Shown: piece after piece, positions 11,797 through 22,251 of the stretch
How the letters are laid out: every line of letters begins with the position of its first letter
Numbering within the stretch: position 1 is the stretch's first letter
Assembly (NCBI GenBank): GCA_049724395.1
Contig: JAUGWO010000041.1
Coordinates: 1-64,000, forward strand
From: Spongospora subterranea f. sp. subterranea
Taxonomy: Eukaryota; Endomyxa: Phytomyxea; Phytomyxea; Plasmodiophorida
Direction of reading: 5' to 3'
DNA: 64,000 bases
Program-made: the position numbers and the translations under genes
Notes under the pieces: model-generated
The model's database searches: none
Seen by the model: the letters and a program-made list of their open reading frames with translations, nothing else
Told to the model about the DNA's origin: nothing

Positions 11797-11802
11797 AATA
11801 AA
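11797..11802 (+). terminator. Poly(A) signal AATAAA of the VASt gene
   Basis: AATAAA lies four bases after the stop codon of the upstream gene, a compact 3' end like those of other genes in the window (AATAAA also sits at the end of the GAF gene). Confidence 0.5.
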
Positions 11803-12595
11803 AGTGCTGCACCCACTAACCTGTACTTCAAAATCAATCACACAATATTTGTTCCGGGTGTAAAGATGAGCAATGCTCCAATTTACAACTATTATTTCGT
11901 ACTTCCTTGATAATTACAACTATATTTACTTGTGCTGAATTTGTAGGTTTCAATTCATCAATATCGAACTTTGATCAGAGTTCCCAGCAAATTAATGCTC
12001 ATTGGCTTGCCGGAACACATTGAATCAAACGATAGTGGATTCCCTGAGATTATGGCAATTCAAGAGAGCGGCAATTGGAGATTGATCGGCAGTGCCACAC
12101 AGGGCAACCATTTTGTCGCACATGTTTTGAGGGAACATGTGGCCTTGCCGGGGTACTACGTGTTTAACGACCTGTTGAACAAAGGTCGAGCGGTTCGTGT
12201 GAATTAGCTCCAACCAACCGGCAGCTCGTCGCCTACAGTAGACGATATATTAATCGACAGAGAGGATCCAGATACGATATCCAAAATGCTGATCCCACAA
12301 CTCGACGGCGGATTGTTTTTTTAAAGGCCATCAACCTGCGAACAACCTGTTGGTCAACGGGTTCATCAGCATCACATCTGTTAGGTTGCGGTCGACTGTT
12401 GGTTTCCGTCTGCACTACAAATGTAGAAGCATCAAAATTAATTTCCTGAGCCCTGATCACAGGCCCCGGCAATCTAGGATGATTTCCTGCTAACAATCGT
12501 GGTCTGTCTGCCGCAATTGGGAAGGCGAGGGGTTGCGGGCGATCGCTGTCGAACTGTGGAGCTCATCCATCCACACAAATCTGTCAATCGTTGTA
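11803..12595. other. Intergenic; one unassigned open frame
   Basis: An open frame at 11971-12207 (+) ends GYYVFNDLLNKGRAVRVN and contains MAIQESGN, echoing MAIQESTI just before the membrane segment of the VASt gene. This may be a decayed duplicate of that gene's 3' part or an unrelated exon. Nothing else was recognised before the transposon begins. Confidence 0.3.
12587..12595. repeat. Possible target-site duplication, left
   Basis: ATCGTTGTA directly precedes the transposon's left end; ATCATTGTA follows the right end (16168-16176), 8 of 9 bases equal. A 9-bp duplication is not what IS630/Tc1 elements (TA) make, so chance or a different family mechanism remains possible. Confidence 0.45.
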
Positions 12596-12616
12596 CGGGA
12601 AATCTTTCTGTCCGCC
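12596..12616. repeat. Left terminal inverted repeat
   Basis: 21 bp, perfect inverse of 16147-16167. Further inward the two ends are dissimilar. Confidence 0.8.
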
Positions 12617-13425
12617 GGCGATAAATGAATCAAAAATGGATTCTACGAGACTGGCGGATGGAACGACTTCTGTCCGCCAGTTGGTTCCACTGCACTAGTT
12701 TGCAAGTTGCTCTCCTCTATGGTCACCCTCACGAGACGACGAAGGAATTCTAATCTTTCAAAATGCAGTTGGGATTCCTGCGTAATCTCGTACCTAAACC
12801 ATCGGCTTCTGTGCTGCCGGTTGTCCCTGAAACTGCACCCGTCCATGACGCATAACAGGCGTCGTTTGTGCCGCCTACCCTTGATACCCCTCATTCCGGA
12901 AACGCGCCGCATCTGACTGAACCCTTAAATGCCATTCTGGCAGTTCTTACCATTTACTGGTAACTGGTCTGAGGTTACAAAACCTTTCCAAGAGATGGCA
13001 AAGGAAAACGGCAACATGATCGGGTTTGACACGAAAAACTTGGCAATCTGGACTGTTTAAACTATGATTAGCAGCGTTTTTATAAAAGATCAGAATAATC
13101 ATAACAAGTCAGGCAAGAGTCTCAATTCGAGATAATGCTTCGCGGGTCTGAATATGAACCCGTTGTTGGTCGAGATTCTATTCACTATGTCATCAACAAA
13201 AAACACGGTACAGATTGTGCCACACCAGAAGGCGCGAAACCGCAATGCAAATCTCCTTGCGTCTGGTCAGTCCAGTTCATATCGATGTAATCAACAATGT
13301 CTACGTCATCGAACCGGCTCGTACAACGGCAGTGCATTCTCACCCTTCAAATCTTGTTGTCTTGTATGAATTGCTGCTGTCGGTCCCACTCTTCTGGCGA
13401 TATTCGCGACTGCTCGAATATTTTA

Positions 13426-13669
13426 AAAGATGCACGACAACTCCTACAACATCAACCAGACTTTGCAGAGCAAAAGAGTTGGCTTGCTGAAATTGTCCTG
13501 CAACATCCAGGCTTCATCATCGACTTTTATCCCAAGTTCCATTGCGAGTTTAACTACATCGAGATGTACTGGGCTGCCTACAGAAACTATACCAGAAAGA
13601 ATTGTACTTATTCGTTTAGGGATTTGCAGGTCGTTGTGCCTATCGCTTTGGAAAGCGTGTCAACACAGG
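13426..13669. repeat. Left arm of inverted repeat inside the transposon
   Basis: A 244-bp plus-strand copy of the transposase segment that is present in the coding (minus) orientation at 13791-14033. Only about eight differences were counted by eye, roughly 97% identity. It encodes the same KFHCEFNYIEMYW catalytic-Glu block. The spacer is 121 bp and consists of the normal continuation of the transposase. Confidence 0.9.
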
Positions 13670-15651
13670 TGGCTTTTATATTTCTTCACAGCATATTCTG
13701 CTTGCTGAACAGAGAGACGATTGCCATTAGCGTCTAGGACTCGATACGCACCCATATATCGGTAGCATTTTCGTGCGTACCGATGTATGGCCTGTGTTGA
13801 CACGCTTTCCAACGCGATAGGCACAACGACCTGCAAATCCCTAAACGAATAAGTACAATTCTTTCTGGTATAGTTTTTGCAGGCAGCCCAGTACATCTCG
13901 ATGTAGTTAAACTCGCAATGGAACGTGGTATAAAAGTCGATGATGGAGCCGGATGTTGCAGGACAATTTCAGCAAGCCAACTCTTTTGCTCTGCAAAGTC
14001 TGGTTGATGTTGTAGGAGTTGTCGTGCATCTTTCAATGAATACGAATTTTGCCGTAACCCTCGTTCTTTTAAAATCGTTCGCACTCCCTTCTGAATAACT
14101 GAGGCACTTTGCAAGCGGTGACAAACTTTTTCTCAGTCGACCTCCAACCATCCGTCGCGCTGAGGCTTTACGTTCTTGCCGCCGTCCCTGAGATTCAGTG
14201 CATTAGCGTTCAACGCATCTGGAGGCAACGCTTTATGATTCTGCGAGTTATCGAACATTATAAGTGCATCACAGTCAGGATGCAACAGTTTGAAAATCGG
14301 GATCAAACGATGCTCCAGCTGCTCAGCAAGATTGGAATTTGTCCAATGCCCATCTGAATTCTTTCCGGGCTTGATAATCACCGCGGTTTTCCTTCGGCAG
14401 GTTTGCATTCTCAAGCTGCTCCATTTGCGACAGCTTCATTGGCCCATGGCACTCACAGAGAAATTCTGAAACCATTAGGCTACGTCCTTCTCCCTTTGGC
14501 TTTATCGGTCTGTGGTCCTGGTCGATCCATATCGTCGATTTTCCATCGTTAGAACCAAAACATGATTCGTCATGTGTCACCAAGACAAGTCTTCGGGCGG
14601 TTGATTCGGGCTCGATTTGGTCGTTCATCTCATCGCCGTCATACTTGACCATCCTCGATCCGTATTTGAGCATACGGTCAAGAAAATCTTCGCGATATTT
14701 TACAACGTCTGCACGTTCATGACCATCATGATAAAGGCCTTTTGAGAAGCCACCATACGATCATCCTAAAAAGTGCATTCATCGTCTTGCAGTTGGTTCA
14801 GAAATAACAATGGCCACGGGAAGACCAAGCAAAGTGTGCAGTTCTTTTTTGACCCAAGAGGCAAAGCTTGCACCGCATATTCTCTCGGGCGGTTGCGATC
14901 GGAGCCATACTCGGCATTGTCGAGCAACATCTTCATCATAAATTAACGATTTAGATTTTACATGACACCCCTGCTGATGTGAAGGCAATCGCCCGGTTTT
15001 AAAAAAAAAGTCTGCCCATTTTCTAATCTTCCTCGCCTGATGGTCGGTGTTCTGCTTTGGAAATGCTCGGCAACAACATTTCTTGATATGGAAATCCTAC
15101 TGTTCCAATTTTCAAGTAGATGAAAATACTTTTCGATTGCAAGGTAACGAATAAAATCGTACTTTGAAACGGCATTCATCTGTTTTTCGTATTGCACATT
15201 ACAGCGAAAGTTGGTCAAGTTTTCCAGTAGTTTCAAAGCATCGTCGATGGACATGCTCGGCGTCGCAGCTGTAGAAGTGTTGATGTCAGGCTCATCAACT
15301 GGGGGAGCACTTGACGTGTCAACACTGCTGTGTTTGGAAGCAAAAAAATCTGTGATCGTTTTGCTGCCTTCAGAAGAATGAATTAATGCAAGCTTCTGTT
15401 TCCTCTTGCGCCATTCAGTCGTTCTGTTTGACCCAGAGTAAACGGACCGTAGATGAGTTCCTGCTCCAGCTCTCCATGTGAGAAACAAAAACTGAACCGT
15501 CGACAGGTCGTCATCTCTGACATCGTGTTCTTCCATACTGAAATAATACAGCTCTTCGCCCACATCGTCTTTGAAGAATCTTAGACTGCTTACTCCGCTT
15601 CGCCTCTCTGGCCAAAGCCGGACGCTTCCATTGCGAATTTTTCGGTGCCAT
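13660..15651 (-). pseudogene. IS630/Tc1-like DDE transposase, several frame breaks
   Basis: Read from the minus strand in order: MAPKNSQWKRPALAREAKR (basic start), a Ser/Thr linker with KTITDFFASK (PIP-box-like, common in this fungal family), YDFIRYLAIEKYFHLLEN (helical region), YDEDVARQCRVWLR, then the catalytic core: LVLVTHDESCFGSNDGK (first Asp), TIWIDQDHRP, MVSEFLCECHGPM, VIIKPGKNSDGHWTN, IMFDNSQNHKAL (second Asp, DNxxxH), CTTTP-type Cys patch, FNYIEMYW (Glu) and the tail YARKCYRYMGAYR...AVKKYKSH. These blocks fall in at least three frames, so several indels have accumulated; introns could explain one or two of the shifts. It is the most complete of three copies in the window. Confidence 0.8.
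13791..14033. repeat. Right arm of inverted repeat inside the transposon
   Basis: The original-orientation partner of 13426-13669. The transposase reads continuously through this arm into the spacer, showing that the left arm is the secondary, inverted copy. Confidence 0.9.
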
Positions 15652-16146
15652 CGCAAAGGTACAGTAATCCCGAACAAGAAGGATTGCGCCTCGGGAGATC
15701 TCGCAACTTGAATTGCAACAAAGCAAAAGTGCGCACGCAAATATAAAAATGCGCACGCATTTTTATCAAATTTGATTTTCCACCATAGTGGTTTCAAAAC
15801 TTTGTGTCGCCTCATAATTTAAAAGTCTATCACGGGCTTCAGTTTAAAGTAAATTTTTTTTCTACGAAGCTTTTTGTCTTGACGAGATCTATCAATTGCT
15901 AGAATATTTTTTAAAAAACAGTGGGAATTATTTTGTAGGCGCCGATACAAATCTTCCGTGGCACCATATTTGATGGGAGCAGTGAATAAACTGATCGCAA
16001 TTGCACTGTTCACAAATACAAACTGCGTACGCACCTTTTAAAAATAAATGAAACATTGAGTTAAATAAGGAGATCGCAACTGTACTGTAGGTATTTGTAT
16101 CCCCTTTCTTCCAAATGTGCGCAACCTTGCTACAGTGCGCGCTACT

Positions 16147-16167
16147 GGCGGACAGAAAGATTTCCCG
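16147..16167. repeat. Right terminal inverted repeat
   Basis: 21 bp, perfect inverse of 12596-12616; followed by ATCATTGTA, the putative second target-site copy. Confidence 0.8.
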
Positions 16168-16307
16168 ATCATTGTACACATATCCGTCAATCATACGTTG
16201 CCCACAAAGTCCCGTGAGTTTTTTATGGAACTCGTTATTTTTAGTTCGGGCAAACTCACAAGGGTTTCAAAACCCGGTGTTCGTGAGTTTCACGCGAGTT
16301 TTGCCCA

Positions 16308-19300
16308 ATGAGTGACACCGAAAAAGAAAGCTCGTCGAGCTCACAGGACTCTGACGACGATTGCCACCTTGCGGACAACACTAATGTACACATGACATAT
16401 CCGTCAATGCATCTCTGTCAACCTTTGTACACATGTGTACGAACTACAGATGTACATGTGAGGGATGACGAGGGTCACTGCTTGACTACCGACCACTCAT
16501 ATTCAACTATAATCGGTACTCCTTTTCTATGGAGAAGGAGGATGATGGCGAATATATGTCAGCCACGTCCAATGACGACGAGCGATCGAGAGATCAAGAC
16601 AATCGGGAAAACGAATCGTTAATAGCCGAAAGCGTGGGGGACGACCAAGAACCAGATCGTGCCGAAGAAGGGCCTGTGAACGGACCGTCATTAACAGATA
16701 ACAAAACGAATCATCACCGTTTGGGAACTCGTTTGATTATTGAACAAATGGAGCTTCAAGATTTCAAATCATACGCTGGAACCCGAGTAATCGGTCCTTT
16801 CCACAAGGTTATTCTATTGGACGTGGCCCTAGAAACACCTAACTTTTCTTGCAGAGGTTCTCTTCCGTTGTTGGTCCGAATGGAAGTATGTCATACTTAA
16901 GGGATTCACAACAACAGAATAATATCGAGATTCTAAATTACAGGTGGAAAAAGCAATGTAATAGATGCACTATTGTTCGTGTTCGGCAAACGAGCCTCTC
17001 AGATTCGCTTAAAGAAAGTTTCCGAACTGATTCATAACTCAGAGCACTTTCAAAATCTTCCTAGCGCCACAGTTACAGTCCGATTCGTCGACATTGTCGA
17101 TTCGGGTGATGATGATGACTACGAAAGGATCCCCGGTTTGGGACCATATTTAGCAGTTCATTACATTGTTCCAATGATTTTTTTATTAGGATCTGAGCTT
17201 GTGGTTAGCCGCACGGCATATCGAAACAATACTTCTAAGTATTTCATAAACGGTCAAAGCAGTACGTATACTGAGGTTACTACTCTTTTGATGTCGAAAG
17301 GGATCGATCTTGACCACAATCGATTTCTCATCCTGCAAGGCGAGGTAAAGAAGCCCTTTGACTAGAACTTTCAACTTAAATTGGTTTAGGTGGAACAAAT
17401 TGCTATGATGAAACCGAAAAGCACCTCACCAGGAGAAACCGGAATTTTAGAGTATTTAGAAGACATTATTGGGTCAAATACGTACGTGGAAAAAATTCAA
17501 GCCGCCCAAGTCGAAGTAAGCCAAGTCCAAGCTTCCACTTGGCCGGTGGTTATTTATTGAACAAACTAGGTTGAGAATCTGCAACAAGATTTACACAGCA
17601 AATCCACGCGTCTCAAACTATCTGAAAGAGAGCGAGATTGCTTAGAGGTTCATAAGCTGCTGTTCCTTTTTTCTTCTTTTTATCGTATTATTTAGGCTTC
17701 TAAAGACGAAGCTGTGGCTTTTCTCCAGGAGGAGCATCGCTTACTCCGCGCGAAAGCTAACCTATATCAGGTATATGTTAATGAGGCGACAGAAAACGTT
17801 CAGACAGTTAATCAAAAAGCGGTACGGCGTCTTGTTACCGCAACTTGCTCCAACGGTTAAACATCTTTCTCAGGACGAACTGAACGCCAAATTGCAGTCA
17901 GAGGTGAACAAGCATCAAAGCACCGAAAAGGTAGAATATTAAGCTGCAATTTGCTCGGCTCAAAATTTATATTTGAAAAGGCTCTTGAAGACAATCAAAC
18001 CAAAATCGGACAGCTTAAGAATCAATTTGCATCATGTGAAGCTGAGCTAGCACGATTTCAAGCGGAATTCGATCATTTAGATAGGCGAGATGTTCAGCTT
18101 CGCGAAAATTCTAAGCATACATCTATCAAACTAAAATCCTTACGGTCTAAAGTCAAGAAGGAGAACAATAAGATTTCTCAATTCCGCAATGTTGGTATCC
18201 TGTCGTTTATACAACGTTAATTTGAGTTCATTATCATACAGGTCATAGAAGAATGTCAATCGACGTTACCAGAACTTCGTGCCACCATTGAACGACGTCA
18301 GCGAGATTTAGAAGACGCTGATCAAGAACGCAAACGTTTATTTGGCATCGTTTGCTCAAAAACCGAAGGATTGAGACAACAAATGGAATCTAAACAGAAG
18401 CTTTTGATTCCTTTGCGCCAGGCTGTAATGCACGCTATCGATTCTCTTTTATCTACTTATTTCATTTAGATTAACCATGCAGATCAGCGTCATTCTGGTA
18501 TTTTGGCTGAGTTACAAATCTTCGATTCAAGCGTATCGTCGGCAGAATCTAATTTGCAGAAAAGTTCTGCGACATCTAAAGACCTGGAGTCTCAAATGAA
18601 CACGTATACAACTTCCGTCAAGGTTTGTGTGCCCCCGTACTCCCCATGCTGCGACTTACGGTTATCATTCAGGACATTTCAAAAACCATCGGAATCAACG
18701 TTAAGCGGAATCAATCGATCGAAACTGAGCTGGGTCAAGTGATGACACAGCTTTCTCAAATTGAATCGCAACTGGCACTATTTAGGGGCGAATACGAACA
18801 GGTTTCATTCTTCACATCTAACTTTGCAGTAACTCAGAGCTGCATAGGGACGACAAAAATGTATTCAGAACAACAACCGTGGCAGTGTATTAGCGGCAAT
18901 GTCTGCATTGAAATCGTCAGGAGCTGTCCCTGGGATATATGTATGTTATTTCTGTCTTGGCTTTCTTAATATTGACATTACACTATAATAGGGCAGGCTT
19001 GGTAGTTTAGGTTCTATATCCTTAGAGTATGACGTCGCCGTTTCCACAGCATGCCCCTCCCTTAACCACATTGTCGTGGACACGATAGAAACGGCACAGA
19101 AGTGCACCAGTTATCTCAGGGAAAAGAAGGCTGGCAACACAACGTTCATTATCATGGATAAAATCCGGAACGTTGAGGGTCAGATGTCTAAACCTTTTAA
19201 AGCAATCCCAAATGCTGCCCGGTAAGAGCAAGCATCAAATAATGGAAATCAATGCAGAAACTCACCCTGTCTTTCAACTAGTTTGTTTGATTTAGTGACT

Positions 19301-21633
19301 GTCCCAAAACCTGAACTACGAACTGCATTTTACTTCGCCTTGAGAAATACATTAGTGACTCAAGATTTAGAACAAGCGACGAAGTAGAGTATTCACTTCC
19401 ATGACAGCGGAGGCAGATATCGCTAACCTCGCACCTCTCAGGATCAGTTTTGAAGGGGGTACTAGGCGACGAGTCGTTACTTTACAAGGAGAGCTAATTG
19501 ATCCTTCTGGGACTATGTCCGGTGGAGGGCATCACGCTGTTAGCGGTAGCCTCGGGACGTCCTCCTCTTCTACATCAGATAATCAAATTAGTGACGATCG
19601 GCTCCAAGTTAGCCTGCGTTTTAGCTGTTTCATGCTTTGATTGACCCGTTTCAGGAGCTCGAACGTTTAATTGCCAAAAGTATGAACGAAATGACAGAGC
19701 TCCAGCAAAATCGGCGCAGTTTGACGCTAGAGTTAGACGTCATTACCAGTGAGCTACAAACGTCAAATTTGGCACTTAGCAAGGCCAAAGAGAGCCTTTC
19801 GGCAGTGCTTCAGGTATGAGGGCAACTTCTTAAGTTGTGCTACTACTAATTGTACAATAGATGCAAAAAGAAATTGAACGTCAAATCTCGGACCAAAAAT
19901 CGGCTTTGAAAAACGCATCCAGGGCCAAAGGCAAGGCAAATTCCGACTTTGCTGCTAAAAAACTGAAGGCGGAGCAAGATATTGATCTCGCTCGAAGTGA
20001 TGCTGAATCTCTTGAACGAGAAGTTCAAGAATTTGAGCAGAAAATCTTGGACGCCGGGGGGCAATCGCTCCAGGATCAAGTATTTCTTGGGTTATCCATC
20101 ATCGCGATCACTTTAGTCACCTCTTTTAATTCAGGTTAAAGCGATTCAGATGATTAATGCCGAGATCGAGCAACTCAGAAAATCTTGCACAGAGCAGGAA
20201 GTAAACCGCGATTGCGGGGAGAAAGGCATCAAGTCGTCCGACAAAGCAATCAATAAGCTTGAGCAAGACATTGCGCAGGTTCTCACTGAAACTTACATTC
20301 TGATCTTTTTTTGAGTCCATTTTCAGGCTGAAGCCGATTTAAAAACAAGTGACGCATCCCTTTTGGAGCTTGAAGAACTAGCTGAGCAGGTGGTGTCGAA
20401 TAAAGAAAGCGCTGTCGAAGCTGTGCAAGCAACTGAGCAGCAGCTACGAAGCTTAGAAAGTACACACCAAAAAATGGTTAAAGACTACGAAGTCGCGCGT
20501 AGTGTTCAAGTTGAAATCAAAATTCAACTAGAAGACTGTCAACGTTTGTATAACGAAAACGTGAAGAAGGTGAATTCATTGGTTGTGTTTCATGGGCATT
20601 TCAATAATATTCATTTCGAAGGCGGAAGCTTGGTCTCAAAAACTTAACGAGATTTCGGACCAACTGCAATCTAACAAAGGCAATCCTTTCATGCAGACCG
20701 AAACAGACGAATTCATGACAGATGATAAAGAAAGCTTGCAGTCAGTTATCTCGACCTGGGTTTTTCACGGTGGTCAAACGTATGAAATAGGTCGCAAGTT
20801 GCCGCACTTGAAGAATCTTTAGCTTCAATGAAACCAAATGTGAATGCGATTGACGAATATGCTGCCGCTGATGGTTCTTATCGGGTGATAACGCAAATAT
20901 GTTCTGCAAACGCACCGAGTCAACGTTCCATATAGAACCATCTTTCCGAGTTTGAAAGAACCTCCAATAGCCTCAATAGCGCTCGCTACTCCATGGAAGA
21001 TCTCCAACGTCAGCGGTTTGAATCATTTATGGCTGGATTTCGAATTATTACCTTGAAGCTCAAGGAAATGTACCAAATGTTGACGCTAGGTATGGGCACT
21101 GCTGATGTGTGGCGGTTCGTTATTCACGTGATAATTTCTAGGTGGAGATGCCGAACTAGAGCTTGTCGACAGTCTTGACCCTTTTTCCGAAGGAATTGTC
21201 TTCTCTGTTCGGCCTCCAAAAAAAAGTTGGAAAAATATATCCAATCTCAGCGGAGGAGAGAAGGTGGGCTGTTTCGACTGGACGCTCTGAAGTCTATATA
21301 ATAATGTCTTTAGACCTTAAGTTCCTTGGCTCTGGTATTTGCTTTGCATTACTACAAGCCTACCCCGTACGTTCTTTAGATGCCTCAGTTCCGATATTGA
21401 ACACGATTGTAGGCTCTATGTGATGGATGAAATCGACGCTGCTCTCGATTTTAAAAAACGTCTCGATTGTTGCGAACTACATCCGCGATCGAGCACAAAA
21501 CGGGCAGTTCATCATTATTTCATTGAGAAACAACATGTTTGAATTGGCGAATCGCTTGGTGGGCATTTATAAGAATGACAATGCTTCAAAGACAATAACC
21601 ATAGTATTTACCGTCTGTATGGCGTTCCACTGA
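16308..21633 (+). CDS. SMC4: SMC4, condensin core ATPase
   Basis: Condensin subunit that, paired with SMC2, compacts mitotic chromosomes. Intron-dense: about 25 introns of mostly 45-60 nt. The spliced reading gives the full SMC plan: acidic start MSDTEKESSSSSQ; LIIEQMELQDFKSYAG and IGPFHK|RFSSVVGPNG|SGKSNVIDA (Walker A, split by introns at 16808-16854 and 16886-16943); GIDLDHNRFLILQGEVEQIAMMKPK, the SMC4-specific signature; long coiled coils; a hinge around 18.9-19.5 kb (PGIYGRLGSLGS; HIVVDTIETAQKC; VVTLQGELIDPSGTMSGGG); return coiled coil; LSGGEK signature and YVMDEIDAALDFK (Walker B/D-loop) and a C-terminal FIIISLRNNMFELANRLVGIYK. One oddity: six A at 21453-21458 where five keep the frame (DFK|NVSIVANYI); otherwise intact. 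It converges with POLD4. First intron boundary (about 16386-16534) is tentative. Confidence 0.93.
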
Positions 21634-21768
21634 ATTTCTAATGATGACTTAGGATCCCAAACATTTTTCAGTTATCTGACACCCATATGTATTATACAAT
21701 TCTAATTTGAATTATTGATCAGCGATTGTCCAAAAATATTTTCTGGTTGGTGAAAGGCATGTAAATCT

Positions 21769-22115
21769 CTAGACCTTTTCCCATAAGCAATGACGATTAG
21801 AATTTGGCGATTTGATCAGCTTGAGAATGGCGTGCGATGGATTTAATGCAAGGGAGTACGCTCTTTCCCATCGCTCCAATCTTGACAAACCAATGCATGG
21901 TCCCATGCTCAAGTCCATATCAAATCGCCGCAAAACAATTTCGTCCGCACTGACATTTCCCCAGCCATAGCACTCTGGTTGGCTACCTAGCAAACCAATA
22001 TTAGACACGTTCCACAGCGACTCGCTCCACTTTTACTGCATCCAACAGATTCTTCGGCAACGGAAGCTTTGACATCTACATGCCGTCGTTTTCTTTGCCG
22101 CTGGTCAACAAACAT
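21769..22115 (-). CDS. POLD4: DNA polymerase delta subunit 4 (p12/Cdm1)
   Basis: Smallest polymerase delta subunit, stabilising the replicative complex in the nucleus. Two exons (22009-22115 and 21769-21949) with a 59-nt GT-AG intron give 95 aa; human p12 has 107. Start MFVDQRQRKRRHVD is basic, as in p12. The diagnostic C-terminal block is clear: EIVLRRFDMDLSMGPCIGLS followed by RLERWERAYSLALNP and CLWEKV, matching LLRQFDL...YGPCxGITRLxRWxRAxxxGLxPP in family members. It lies tail-to-tail with SMC4 and 136 bp from the CEP76 stop codon on the same strand. POLD4 is easily missed by gene finders because it is so short; it has been lost in some fungi (for example budding yeast). Confidence 0.88.
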
Positions 22116-22251
22116 TACTTGCCTTGTTATCGCTATATTGTTAAGGTGGTTCGTTTTGTCCGGTATTCAATCCTATCTGTACCGTTCATGGCCCTGGCTG
22201 TCACAGATATGTTCACATTTGCGGGCTGACTTTTATTGGTTCAGGGGGTTT

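Larger units (their letters stand above)
12596..16167 (-). mobile_element. 3.57 kb DDE transposon with terminal inverted repeats
   Basis: The first 21 bp (12596-12616, starting cgggaaatctttctg) are the exact reverse complement of the last 21 bp (16147-16167). Between them lies, on the minus strand, one IS630/Tc1-like transposase reading frame now broken in several places, plus an inverted duplication of its 3' part at 13.4-13.7 kb. Direct 9-bp flanks differ by one base. The element sits 140 bp upstream of the SMC4 start codon. It appears dead because the transposase is frameshifted, but both ends are preserved, so it could be mobilised in trans if a working relative exists. Confidence 0.7.

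Noticed and set aside
13966-14151. Separate small genes on the 13-14 kb palindrome
   Set aside because: All open frames there are alternate readings of the two transposase arms.
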